NCBI GenBank assembly: GCA_033816765.1
Contig: CM066292.1
Coordinates: forward strand, 5,146,001 to 5,210,000
Origin: Nothopassalora personata
Lineage: Eukaryota; Ascomycota; Dothideomycetes; Mycosphaerellales; Mycosphaerellaceae
Length of the DNA stretch: 64,000 nt
Reading direction: 5' to 3'
Shown: piece after piece, positions 36,060 through 46,254 of the stretch
Layout of the letters: each line of letters opens with the position of its first letter
How positions within the stretch are numbered: position 1 is the stretch's first letter
Translations under genes and position numbers: made by a program
Notes under the pieces: generated by a model
The model's database searches: none
What the model was told of the DNA's origin: nothing
Seen by the model: only the letters and a program-made list of their open reading frames with translations

Positions 36060-37423
36060 GGATTAACGTACCGTACTGATCGACTCGCTCCTTCCACTAG
36101 CGAAGCTCCTCGTCCTTAGGGTTAAGCAGATGCCTACATAGTCGTGCTCCTTTTAACTCTGGGTAGTTATATAGGATATCCGGTATGCCGTTCATATGCG
36201 ATTCTAGGTTATGACGACGGATACGATGGCGGTTCCACTCGTTAACGAACGATGATACAACACTTCGAAGGATTGGAATATAGATAGCAGCGAATGCTAT
36301 CCTATCTGCGGCCAATGCTTCCTTAAAGAGTCCTGTTGTAATATACTAATTAAAGAGGTCTCTCTAGCGATTGAATGTAGCCTTAGCACCCTCGCCCCAC
36401 TAGTGTTCGATAGTTTGATTGCCCTTGCTTGAGGTGTACTAGAAGGCCTTATCGAACGTAAGTAGATTGCTAGCGAGTCGCTCTCGGACTCGTAGATGGG
36501 CATCGGCTAGCATAGGCGTCTCAACGCCCTGATCAGATCGTACGCGATTTAGCACCCTACCACCGTAATGTATTACTCTAACGTATTGAGCAAATACAGA
36601 GAACTTCGTCTTCGCTATAGGCCCTATGTAGTACTAGATAACCCGCCGAGAGTAGACGTCAATACAAGCGTAGATCTGTATCTTAAAGCGCTCGTATTTT
36701 AGAAAGGCATCGATTGACTAGACGTCGTTAGGACCTTCTGCTTTTAGCCTCGCATGCCGCGGTGTTGTAGGGTCTCGCATTGTAGGATTGCGAGAGACAA
36801 AAGGGACAGGGTTAATCGCACGAGCGAGTGTCCTAATACGGTCGCTAATAAAGTCAGCGAGTCTAGTCTACGAGTCTGTAGACACCGAGTCTGTCCTACC
36901 GTCTAATAATATGATGACTCTTACGCAGCTCTCTTGCTAGCTTACGATAGCCCCAGTCTTGCTGATGGCCACTGCTTATAACTTCCTGAAGGACTCGCTG
37001 TATCTCAGGCTCTACAGCTAGAGCTTGTTCTTTACTAAGACTACGCTTTAATCCAATACCTCTTCGTAGCTCTTAATACTGGCGAAGGGTAAGGTCGAAT
37101 CCATCGAGGCGGAGGATAGCATGAGACTCGCTATCGTCGAGGCTATATTTCCAGAATAGTTCCTCGACTCGCTAGCGTAGCTCGGCCTGGCGAGCCTGAT
37201 TATGAGCCTAATTATCCTCGCGAGTCCCTCGCCACTCTACGAGTCGCTGGCGGAGGGTCCGTTCGCTAATTCGAACACCGTAGAGATTGAAGAGGTTGTC
37301 TCGAATAGCTGCCTGTGTGAATTCAGCGGCAGTCCATAGCTCGATATCGATGCGAAAGGGCTCTAGATCGATCGCTGGACGTGGCATTGTATAAAGCAAT
37401 GTAGCGAGTGTGCTGTCAGACAA
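36060..37423 (-). pseudogene. Integrase-core (DDE) transposase, degenerate
   Basis: It starts at ATG 37423 (ORF to 37208) with a helix-turn-helix-like N-terminus (IRDNLFNLYGVRISERTLRQ). A helical region follows, then an integrase-type core: first Asp in SIDAFLKYERF near 36700-36720, second in RSDQGVET near 36515-36540, and Glu in NQTIEHWWGEG near 36390-36420. The C-terminal part (ORF 36097-36315) contains FVNEWNRHRIRRHN, typical of this integrase-core family. In-frame TAG codons break the frame, several of them at likely Trp or Gln positions. It would cut and join the TIR ends if intact. Confidence 0.8.
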
Positions 37424-37493
37424 ATAGCGAGTCTATAAGACAAATAGCGAGTCTATAATAATGAGGATTGAGGATTGCGAATTTTGAATGCGG

Positions 37494-37523
37494 GTATTTG
37501 CCGGTTTTGTAAGCCTAGGCCAC
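37494..37523 (-). repeat. Right terminal inverted repeat
   Basis: 30 bp, the exact reverse complement of 32709-32738. It ends 187 bp before the start codon of the asparaginyl-tRNA synthetase gene. Confidence 0.92.
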
Positions 37524-37710
37524 TGTCGTCAGCTGGGCACGGACGAGGCATTGGAATTTGGTGGGGTTGGAGTCATTGCTGGAGATATGACTACTGTAGA
37601 CGTTGAGGTTCATAGCTTTTGTCCTTACATTTCCCATTAACTGTCAAGCAGAAACCCGATCAGACAGCCAGCACGGCGCCTACCGCACATCACCGCAAAG
37701 CGCCGCAATC

Positions 37711-39438
37711 ATGGCGGACGTCGACAAGAAGACAGTCTACGTTGACGAAGAAGTGGGACAGGATACGGCAGACACAGCCGGCTCGCGAGACAAGCCATAC
37801 CAGTCACTGTCATACGCTTACCTACAACACGGCGCTGTCGAGTACCAGGTGAAGAAGAAGGAGGGCGACGAGGAGCCTCAGTACAAGCCAGCTGCCAAAG
37901 CTGCCCTCAAGAAAGCCGCCAACTATGCCGACCAGCAGAAGAAGAAGGCGGCCAAGGAGCAAGAGATAGCGATCCGCGAGAAAAAGGAGCAAGAGGACAG
38001 ACAACGCGTCTTCGAGGAGGCCAAGAAGATCAAGGTCGTGGAAGACGAGAATCTGCCCAAGGCGGTCAAGATTCACCTCGGTGAGACTCGTCCGGAGGTG
38101 GTCAAGCTGGGCAGCGGGGAGCGGTCGAAAGATGTCGACTACAGCAGCCCCAACAGAGGCACACGAGTGCGCGTCATGGGTAGAGTGCATCGTGAGCGGA
38201 AGCAAAAGGAGGTGCTGTTCGTGACGTTGCGAGACGGACACGGCTACATGCAATGCGTGATCACTGGCCAACTAGCCAAGACCTACGATGCACTCACCCT
38301 GACACGTGAGACGAGCATGGAAATCACTGGTGAGATGTGGGAGGTGCCGCCCGGTGCTCGTGCGCCAGACAACCGCGAGCTTCACGCCGACTACTTCAGG
38401 ATCATCGGCAAGGCACCAGGAGGTGAGGACGCCATCACCAACGTCGTCCAAGCCAAGGGTGACGCCCAGACCCTCCTCGATCGCCGTCACCTCGTCCTCC
38501 GTGGCGAGACCTCTGCCGCCGTGATGTTCGTCCGCGACGCTGTTGAACACGCCTTCAACGTAAAGTACCATGAACTTGGCTATATCAAAGTCTCCCCACC
38601 AGCCCTGGTCCAAACCCAAGTCGAAGGCGGTAGCACCCTCTTCGAATTCAACTACTACAACGAAAAAGCCTACCTCACCCAATCCTCCCAACTCTACCTC
38701 GAAACCGCCATCCCCTTCGCGGGCAACGTTTACTGCATCGAAAAATCCTTCCGCGCCGAGAAATCCCTAACCCGCCGCCACTTGTCCGAATACACCCACG
38801 TCGAAGCCGAACTCGACTTCATCACCTTCGACGACCTTCTCGACCACCTCGAAGAAATGATCTGTGGCGTCCTCGAAATCGTCCTGTCCAACCCCCGCAT
38901 CGCCGCCTACCTCCAAGAGCTCAACCCAGACTTCCAAATGCCCGCGCGCCCCTTCAAGCGAATGCGCTACACAGAGGCAGTAGAGTGGCTCATCGAGCAC
39001 GAAATCCCCAACGAAGAAGGCGAACCTCACAAATTCGGCGATGACATTGCCGAGGCTGCGGAGCGCCGCATGACAGATATCATCAACAAACCCATTTTCC
39101 TGACACACTTCCCCGCAGAGATCAAGGCGTTCTACATGCAAAAGGATAAAGACGACAAGCGCGTGACGGAGAGTGTAGATTGTCTGATGCCCGGAGTCGG
39201 TGAGATTGTGGGTGGCAGTATGAGGATGTGGGATTACGACGAGCTCATGGCGGCGTATAAGCACGAGGGCATCTCGCCGGACGCGTACTACTGGTACACG
39301 GATCAGAGGAGGTACGGCACGAGTCCGCACGGTGGGTATGGACTGGGTCTGGAGAGATTCTTGGCGTGGCTGTGCAAGCAACATACTGTGAGGGATACGT
39401 GCCTGTACCCGCGGTATATGGGTCGTTGCAAGCCATAG
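37711..39438 (+). CDS. DED81: Asparaginyl-tRNA synthetase, cytoplasmic
   Basis: 575 aa, no intron, from the first in-frame ATG (37711). It charges tRNA-Asn with asparagine in the cytosol. A Lys/Glu-rich N-terminal extension (about residues 60-115) precedes an OB-fold anticodon-binding domain (VRVMGRVHRERKQKEVLFVT). The class II core follows: motif 2 in FRAEKSLTRRHLSEYTHVEAE near 38745-38815, and motif 3 in HGGYGLGLERFLAWL near 39330-39375. TQVEGGSTLF, TQSSQLYLE, TRRHLSEYTH and the C-terminus YPRYMGRCKP favour asparaginyl over aspartyl enzymes. Length fits the family (about 550-575). Convergent with the lipoamide dehydrogenase gene, 237 bp apart. The DNA transposon ends 187 bp upstream. Confidence 0.93.
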   Translation: MADVDKKTVYVDEEVGQDTADTAGSRDKPYQSLSYAYLQHGAVEYQVKKKEGDEEPQYKPAAKAALKKAANYADQQKKKAAKEQEIAIREKKEQEDRQRVFEEAKKIKVVEDENLPKAVKIHLGETRPEVVKLGSGERSKDVDYSSPNRGTRVRVMGRVHRERKQKEVLFVTLRDGHGYMQCVITGQLAKTYDALTLTRETSMEITGEMWEVPPGARAPDNRELHADYFRIIGKAPGGEDAITNVVQAKGDAQTLLDRRHLVLRGETSAAVMFVRDAVEHAFNVKYHELGYIKVSPPALVQTQVEGGSTLFEFNYYNEKAYLTQSSQLYLETAIPFAGNVYCIEKSFRAEKSLTRRHLSEYTHVEAELDFITFDDLLDHLEEMICGVLEIVLSNPRIAAYLQELNPDFQMPARPFKRMRYTEAVEWLIEHEIPNEEGEPHKFGDDIAEAAERRMTDIINKPIFLTHFPAEIKAFYMQKDKDDKRVTESVDCLMPGVGEIVGGSMRMWDYDELMAAYKHEGISPDAYYWYTDQRRYGTSPHGGYGLGLERFLAWLCKQHTVRDTCLYPRYMGRCKP

Positions 39439-39675
39439 ACGGATCGGCTCCATGACACTCCAGAGATGTATATGCGCGATTGTGGAGCGGGATGCATTTG
39501 GCTCTGATGTGGGTAGGATGGCTGTGTCAATTCAAGCTCACAATTGGCTTGCCGTATGATACAAAGACAAAAGAAGCTTTAGCTCATAGACACCCGCAAT
39601 GCTATCCAGGTGTGTCCTCACTCCAGTCCCATCTTCGCTAAAGAGGAAAGCAACACGATCCACCACCATAACCAT

Positions 39676-41386
39676 CTAGTAGTGGATAGCCTTGCCATAG
39701 GTAGCCATAGCAGCCTCCTTGAACGCCTCAGCCAACGTAGGATGAGCATGCGACGTCCTGCCCACATCCTCTGTGCTTGCACCATACTCCAACGCAAGGG
39801 TACCCTCGGCAATCATCTCTCCCGCATTAGGACCCACAATATGAATCCCAAGAATGCGATCTGTCTCCGCATCCGCAAGGAACTTCACCAAACCATCCGT
39901 GTCCAAGTTCGTCTTCGCTCGCGAGTTGGCCGAGAATGGGAACGTTCCCACCTTGTACTTTACACCCTGCTCCTTCAGCTCCGCCTCGTTTTGTCCAACC
40001 CACGCGACTTCCGGATGTGTGTACATGACCGAGGGGATGGCGTTGTAGTTCACGTGGCCGTAGCCCTTGGTGATGTACTCGATTGCTGCGACGGACTCTT
40101 CTTCTGCTTTGTGGGCGAGCATGGGGCCGAATGTGCAGTCGCCGATTACGCGGATGTGGGGGAGTTTGGTGCGGTATTCGCTGTCGATTACGAGGCGGCC
40201 GCGGTCGTCGGTCTCGAGGCCGATGTTTTCGAGGCCGAGGCCTTGCGTGTAGGGGCGGCGGCCGATGGCGACGAGGACGACGTCTGCGTCGAGCTGAGGA
40301 TGCGTTAGTGGTTGCCCTTGAGAAGGATATGTTGCAGTGCTTACCGTCTCCTGCTTGCCACCTTTTGCGGCGTCAACGTCAAGTTTCACGCCCTCACCGC
40401 TGTCATCTCCGGATATGACCTTGGTGTTGAGCTTGAACTTCATGCCCTGCTTGCCGAGGGTCTTTTGAATGTTCTTGCTGATCTCAGCGTCCATACCTGG
40501 ACCACCGATCTGACCCAGAAACTCAACGACTGTGACCTCAGAGCCTAGTCTGCTCCAGACACTGCCCATTTCCAGACCAATGATGCCACCGCCAATGACG
40601 ACCATCTTCTTTGGAACCTCCTTCAGCGCAATGGCGCCCGTAGATGTGATGACTTTCTTCTCGTCGATTGTGAGACCAGGGAACGGCGTAGCCTCCGATC
40701 CCGTTGCAATAAGAATGTTCTTTCCGCGCACACTTGTCTCACCGCCATCGACCAGGTTGACTGCCACGGTGTGCTCGTCTGCGAATGCGCCAGTGCCCTT
40801 GATGTACTCGACGTTGTTCTTCTTGAAGAGGTATTCAATGCCCTTGGTCAGACCCGCGACGGAGGTCTCCTTTGCCTTCATCATCTGTTCGAGGTTGAGC
40901 TTGACATCGCCGACTTCGATCCCGCGGTGCTTTGAGTCGTGCAGGATCTGGTGGTAGAGGTGAGAGTTGTTGAGGAGCGATTTTGAGGGGATGCAGCCGA
41001 CGTTCAGACACGTTCCGCCGAGGGAGCCACGCTTTTCTATGCATGCGACCTATAACAGGATATGTGTTAGGCATGGTTGGCGTGATCCAGCGATCTCCAG
41101 TGTATGCGCACCTTGAGGCCTTCCTGTCCCGCCTTGATGGCCGCCACATAACCAGCAACGCCACCACCGATGATGACGAGGTCCTTCTCCTCTGTTTTGT
41201 GTTAGTATGGGAGAATCGAGTTTGGATGTTAGTATGCCTACCAGCTGGTGTGGCGTATCCTCTCCGCTGCGATAATCTGTCCTGTAGTACGGAAGCGCAT
41301 GGTCGTGCTGTGAAAGTGCTCTGAGGTGATGCTGTCCGTAGCGCAGCAGTGCGCGATGTGACTCTGGGTACTACCGACTTGAACAT
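39676..41386 (-). CDS. LPD1: Dihydrolipoamide dehydrogenase, mitochondrial (E3)
   Basis: Exons read on the minus strand: 41386-41242, 41191-41112, 41049-40345, 40293-39676, giving 515 aa. E3 reoxidises dihydrolipoamide in the pyruvate and 2-oxoglutarate dehydrogenase complexes and the glycine cleavage system, using FAD and NAD+. The first 45 residues are Arg/Ser-rich and lack acids, a likely mitochondrial presequence ending near RRGYATPA. Then come the FAD motif GGGVAGY (about residue 57), the redox disulfide Cys89-x4-Cys94 in GGTCLNVGC, the NAD motif [10 protein letters not shown], and the C-terminal active-site HAHPTLAEA. Introns of 50, 62 and 51 bp are GT-AG. The 51-bp intron is in frame and stop-free, so its retention would add 17 residues. 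Divergent from the kinase gene. Confidence 0.94.
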
Positions 41387-41689
41387 GACCGCAGAGATTG
41401 ACACGAGGAGGTGTTGAGGTGGATGTACTTTGTTTGGGTCAGCAGTAGAATAGCAGTCATCCAAGTGAAGCTCTGTGCTCTCTCTGCCGAAGTTCGCCTC
41501 AGGCTACGACCGACTCCCGACATCTCCCGCCGCCGCTTTACCAAGCCCACTACGTCCCGCGACAACAAGCGTTGATCGATTCGGCCTATGCTCGACATGA
41601 CCATCAGAGCTTAGCTGAGTACTGCGCGAGTTATAGCAACACACAGAGGTACGTCACTCAGACTACACCTCCCTAGCCATGGCAGATGA

Positions 41690-42946
41690 TTGGCGGAGAG
41701 CCGTGACATTCACAGTCAGGCTCGAGCATATCACAGAAATGCAAGTGAATACCTGAGTGAGGCAGATTGCTTGCATGTAGCACTGACAGGCTGTAGCGTC
41801 GAAGCGTACAACGAAGCCAACCCCGGTTGCGAGCCAGCGGAGGCGAAACAATACGCCAAGAAATCCGAAGAGACAGCACGTAAAGGCGCTTTGAGCATAC
41901 AAGAATACCACGAGCTGTGTGCAAAGCAAGTCAGGCTGCTCCTCGCAAAAGCACAGTCTCACGGCCCAGTGGGGACAGATCAGCTCGTCGATGAGCATAT
42001 CTTACCAAGCCTACCTGCTCACGGAGCCACAATCGGAAAGTACACTAATGCAGAGCACTTCAACCATGGCCTCTTTTCCGAAGTCTTCAGGGCAGCAGAT
42101 CCTGATGCAAGGTCGAGCAGTGGTATGCCGAGGGTTGTGGCATTGAAGATCACCACTCCAGCCATGGAGCAGCCACCTCACAACTCCAGACGAGAAGCGC
42201 GTATCCTTGATGCGACCAGGAGCGAACATGTCATAGATCTGCTGGAGACCTTCCAGCAACATGGTGATCGCTTCGTGCTGGTCTTTCCATACATGCCATT
42301 CGATCTCAACCAGTTACTCCACCGGCAGAAGCTAACCCCACACTCCAGGCGAGCAGTCCTAAAAGATCTGTTCACAGGTCTTGCTCATCTCCACCGTCTC
42401 GGCGTTGTTCATCGAGATGTCAAGCCATCGAACATTTTGCTTGCTTCTCCAACAGGGCCTGCGTACATTGCGGACTTCGGCATTGCTTGGTCGCCAACAG
42501 ACCCAGCATCAGAGCCAGTAGATCAAAAGATCTTAGATGTCGGCACAACATGCTATCGACCACCAGAACTCCTCTTCGGCCACTCTTCGTATGGCACGAA
42601 GCTGGATATGTGGGCCGCTGGATGTGTTGCTGCACAAGTGGTGTGCCTGGACGGCCAGACTTTGTTTGATGCGGGCGATCTTGGCAGCGAGCTGGCGTTG
42701 ATCAAGAGCATTTTCTCGACTCTGGGTACACCAGACCTGGAGATCTGGCCGGAGGCTGCAAACATGCCAGATTGGGGCAAGATGAACTTCGTCAAGTACC
42801 CCTCAAAGTCATGGGCTGAGATTTTGCTCACCACTGACGATCAAGCTCGTGATCTGGTATCGAGCCTGGTGTGCTATGAAAGTGCACGAAGACTGAATGC
42901 TGAAGAGGCGCTCAAGCATGAATTCCTTGGTGAGGTGCAGCCGTGA
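41690..42946 (+). CDS. CDK-like serine/threonine protein kinase (Csk1/CAK-like)
   Basis: The open frame from 41690 to TGA at 42944-42946 codes up to about 418 aa. The kinase domain starts near 42030: Gly-rich loop NHGLFSEVF, VALK Lys near 42145, catalytic loop HRDVKPSN near 42415, ADFGIAW near 42470, then TTCYRPPEL and DMWAAGC. The CMGC-type layout and short activation segment resemble monomeric CDK-activating kinases such as fission yeast Csk1; that assignment is an inference. The start is unresolved: no ATG lies in frame at the 5' end (a TGA sits directly before 41690), while ATG 41679 is in another frame, so an upstream exon junction was missed. About 300 bp divergent spacer to the lipoamide dehydrogenase gene. 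Confidence 0.85.
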   Translation: MAESRDIHSQARAYHRNASEYLSEADCLHVALTGCSVEAYNEANPGCEPAEAKQYAKKSEETARKGALSIQEYHELCAKQVRLLLAKAQSHGPVGTDQLVDEHILPSLPAHGATIGKYTNAEHFNHGLFSEVFRAADPDARSSSGMPRVVALKITTPAMEQPPHNSRREARILDATRSEHVIDLLETFQQHGDRFVLVFPYMPFDLNQLLHRQKLTPHSRRAVLKDLFTGLAHLHRLGVVHRDVKPSNILLASPTGPAYIADFGIAWSPTDPASEPVDQKILDVGTTCYRPPELLFGHSSYGTKLDMWAAGCVAAQVVCLDGQTLFDAGDLGSELALIKSIFSTLGTPDLEIWPEAANMPDWGKMNFVKYPSKSWAEILLTTDDQARDLVSSLVCYESARRLNAEEALKHEFLGEVQP

Positions 42947-44339
42947 GAGTTGCCACAGACAACACATGACAGCTTCTCGCAGGCGAAAAGTTCGCGTCGT
43001 TTGCGAACCGAGGTCACGGAAATAGACCGCGACAATCAAAAACCTGTACGAGGCAAGTCATGGGGTCAATGCCGAAAGAAGACTCGCCAAGCGTGAATTG
43101 TTTCAGATGGTCCGCACCATAGATCTGGCTGAGTCAGTTGGCCGACATCAATGCCAGGATGTGTTGTCTGGAAGCACGACTCGACAATACATGAGGCGAG
43201 CGAGACCGCACTCCGTGTTGCTGCGATTGTCATGTTATAGCACGCGATGCAGACTATGCTTCGAATTGCGATTGCTGGAGTTGAAAGCCGACAGCTTTAG
43301 AGCCGCCGCGCTGCAACACGAGACGGCCACAGCGCAACACTGTCAATGCTCATCTTGGGCCTCTGTGCTGGCGCAAAGTAAGTTCAGGTACCACACCTTG
43401 CTTGGCTTTACCTGCCTAAGGTCCAGCTGTCCCTGGCCTGGCACGCGCACGGACACATAGCTTGCTTTCACGACACTTCTTGCGGCAGATTTGGACGACC
43501 AAATCGTTTGCGCCGAGTACGACTTTGGACACGCCGCGAGCAACGACAGTACGAGAGCGCGTCCAGCGACCGGTGTGGTTTTGCCATAACAGCAAGCACA
43601 CCGCTATCGACTGACCAACAGATCTGGAGCACACATCAGTTGAGTGCTTGGGCTGACCGGGATGTGCTCACAATTAAGGTTTAAAACGAGTCTGCAAGCC
43701 TCGAACTTTAGACTGCTGCATCACAAAGCTCATACCGTTGGCCATCCTGTCTCATCATCACGCTATTACTGGGATTCGACACCAAGGATCACCACGACCT
43801 ATCACATGGGAGACAATCCAACCAATCAAACGATACCTCACTCATGCGCGTTCGCCTATGCTCATCCGGATCCGGCTCCATCGCAGCCTTACCAGCATGA
43901 ACCCACGTTGACCAAGTCGACTACAAGTCATGTCCCGCAGATGAACGCGCGACAGTCTCAAGCACTTGGTCAGCACGAGCAAGGTCGACTTTGGATGCGC
44001 GCGCAAAGCTCGACACCAGTCCTGATACACGAGCCACATCTTTACCTGCTTCGGACCCACTTCCACAGATCCAAGGTCCTCTTGCTGATCTTTGCAATGG
44101 TTGTTGCCATTTCATCCCGGTTGAAGTGCACCCAACCCTGTCGGACTGCCCCTGCTTTGTTGTGACAACAGCAACACGATCTCTAAACATCATCTTGGGA
44201 GATGAGAGTTCCTGCAAGTGGTTTGAGATGTTGATGATATACTATGCTCGCCGTGGCACTGTGGCAGTCACTGCTCTCTCCGTCTTTGTCGTACTACAGT
44301 CGCTGCTCTCGCCAGAGTCGTCCTGCAACCACCGCAGCC
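42947..44339. other. Intergenic region, no gene supported
   Basis: About 1.4 kb between the kinase and rhodopsin genes. ORFs of up to about 170 codons overlap on both strands without domains, clear splice structure or codon bias. It probably holds the kinase 3' end and the opsin promoter. Confidence 0.5.
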
Positions 44340-45511
44340 ATGAGCATCCTTCACTCCCGCGCCACGAACAATGCCATTTTCGACAACCCACCATTCGCCA
44401 ACGGCAGGGAAGCGGACATTCACATCACGAGGCAGGGCTCAGACGTGCGTATTCGTTGCGGATGGGAAGCAGTATTCAGCCGTTAACTTGAACAGTTCTA
44501 TTATGCCGTTTGCGCCTTCATGGGTTTCTTCGGCATCGTCTTCCTCGCCTCATCGTTGACGAAGCACCGCACCAAACGCCTACTCTTCTATCTGGTGGCT
44601 GCCTATCACTTTACGGCATGTGTGGCATACTATGCCATGGGATCCAACCTAGGCTTCACGCCCATCGGTGTCGAATTCTCGAGGGAGGACTCAGATGTTC
44701 GCGGTGCTGCACGTCAGATCTTCTGGGTTCGCTACTGCGACTGGTCAGCACTTCCCTAACTCCAATAAGGCGGATCAATACTGACGACGTGGCAGGTTCG
44801 TCAGTACAGCATTGATCCTCTTGACGCTGTTCCTTACGGCTGCTGCGCCGGCGCCGCTCATCTTCTTTACCATCTTCATGGATGAGCTTATGATCATCAT
44901 GGGTCTCGTTGGTGCTGTGACCACCAGCGGTTACAAATGGGGTATGTGTTGTCGGAATACATTGCTGGAATGCGTCTAACAAGAACAGGGTTTTTCGCCT
45001 TTGGCTGCGCTGCACTAGTCATTGTGCTCTGGAACATCTTCTGGCAGGGACGCAAGTACGCCAAGCATTTAGGTCGCGACGTGTCTCGCGCCTATATTCT
45101 CCCAGCAGTCATTCTGTTGCTTTCTTGGATCTGCTATCCGATTGCCTGGGGTGTCTCTGAGGGCGGCAACGTTATCGCGCCGGTACGTACATCGCCCCGC
45201 ACTCTTCACAGTACTGTGTGCTAATCCTTTCCCTCCAGACCTCGGAGGCTGTCTTCTATGGTGTATGCGATCTCGTCGCTAAGCCATTCTTCTCCATTGC
45301 CTTGCTGTTCCTTCACCGCAAGATTGACCCAGCTCGCATGGGTCTCAAGTTCCGTGACTACGAAGACGATTTCGCCTATATGGCTCATCAGAATGGACAT
45401 ATCACACACGATCGTAAAGCCAGCCCTCCACTCGGTGAGGGTATTCGAGCTTCAGAGGCTGCGGATCCACCGGCCGCCGCTGCTGCCGGCACTACCACTC
45501 ACCCCGCGTAA
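44340..45511 (+). CDS. Microbial-type rhodopsin (fungal opsin)
   Basis: Exons 44340-44444, 44496-44743, 44796-44941, 44989-45182 and 45239-45511 give 321 aa; introns of 51, 52, 47 and 56 bp are GT-AG and phase-consistent. A seven-helix retinal protein of the plasma membrane or endomembranes, of the bacteriorhodopsin-like family found in Leptosphaeria and Fusarium. Lys246 in FYGVCDLVAKPFF is the retinal Schiff-base lysine. Arg114-Tyr-Cys-Asp117-Trp118 gives the counter-ion/proton-acceptor Asp (Asp85 of bacteriorhodopsin). The proton-donor position (Asp96 equivalent) is Thr128 instead of Asp/Glu, and the following-helix Pro of TTP is Ala123. The cytoplasmic tail is Ala/Pro-rich. The family is certain; whether it pumps is doubtful. 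Confidence 0.92.
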
Positions 45512-46254
45512 GTGAGTAGATATGGCGGTCCGTTGACAGGATGCATACTGACAATCACCTGCGTAGTGCGACTCACTGGAACGTACGCATTCCACGACCA
45601 CAGTTCGGCTCTCGCAGGGCCAACGCCAACACCGATGGCTCTCGCCTGGCCTGAGCCTGGCCTGAGCCTGAGCTGTCCTACAGATAGGACTTAGGGAAGT
45701 GGGAGATGAGTTGATGGCATCTTGGAAATGCTGTGTTCGATTGTATTGTATCCGACAGAAAAGGCATGATGCGCGAACCCGTACTGCTCGCCAGCAATAT
45801 ACCCATGTCATTCGTGTCTCGTGTCAAGGTTCCTCCTGCGCTCCCCTGTACTGCACCAATCGACAGTCCTATCGCTCACGACTTCGCCGTCTACCTCTCC
45901 TTCTTTGTCTCTTGCTTCGCCCGCTCCCTCAAATACTTCTTCAAGATCTTCCAGCTGGAATTCTAAGGTGATGACGCCTTCACGATGCAGAAGGAGGCAT
46001 GCCGAGCAGGCTGACATAATGCCCCCAAAAGTGGACCGTATACTTTGGTCTTTTTGCAGCGTCTTTGCATCCACATATCTGGTACAACGATGACAGCGTG
46101 CTCTCGGGTTCATGCAACGGAAGGGCCCGGCCCGTGCTATGTAGAACCCGGCGCGAAACTAATGCCAGGGGAGTGAGTGGCTTGCGCGTTTCGACATCCT
46201 CACCTTCAAATTTCTCTCATCTTTCTGATCCTGCCCAATGCGGGTCTTTTACAC
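45512..46254. other. Intergenic region, no gene supported
   Basis: 743 bp between the rhodopsin stop and the MATE start, both genes on the plus strand. The short ORFs seen lack domains. Tandem CCTGAGCCTGG-like repeats occur at about 45650-45672. Confidence 0.5.

Larger units (their letters stand above)
32709..37523 (-). mobile_element. TIR DNA transposon with integrase-core transposase and two extra genes
   Basis: Terminal inverted repeats of 30 bp match perfectly (32709-32738 and 37494-37523; GTGGCCTAGGCTTACAAAAC inwards) and continue imperfectly for about 15 bp more. Three genes lie inside: transposase (minus, right), an unknown protein (minus, middle) and a Zn2Cys6-like protein (plus, left). 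Each has a few in-frame TAG codons where Gln or Trp is expected, so the copy is dead but much less mutated than the block at 1-31560. The transposase type resembles integrase-core eukaryotic DNA transposons (IS3EU-like), an inference from motifs. No target-site duplication was recognised. Confidence 0.85.

Noticed and set aside
37711..39438. Aspartyl-tRNA synthetase as the identity
   Set aside because: The TRRHLSEYTH and QVEGGSTLF motifs and the C-terminal YPRYMGRCKP fit asparaginyl enzymes better.
38767..39453. 228-codon minus-strand ORF over the tRNA synthetase gene
   Set aside because: A mirror frame of a strongly biased coding sequence whose sense protein has clear class II synthetase motifs.
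43644..44165. 173-codon plus-strand ORF upstream of the rhodopsin gene
   Set aside because: It overlaps other frames of similar length, has no domain and no consistent intron pattern.
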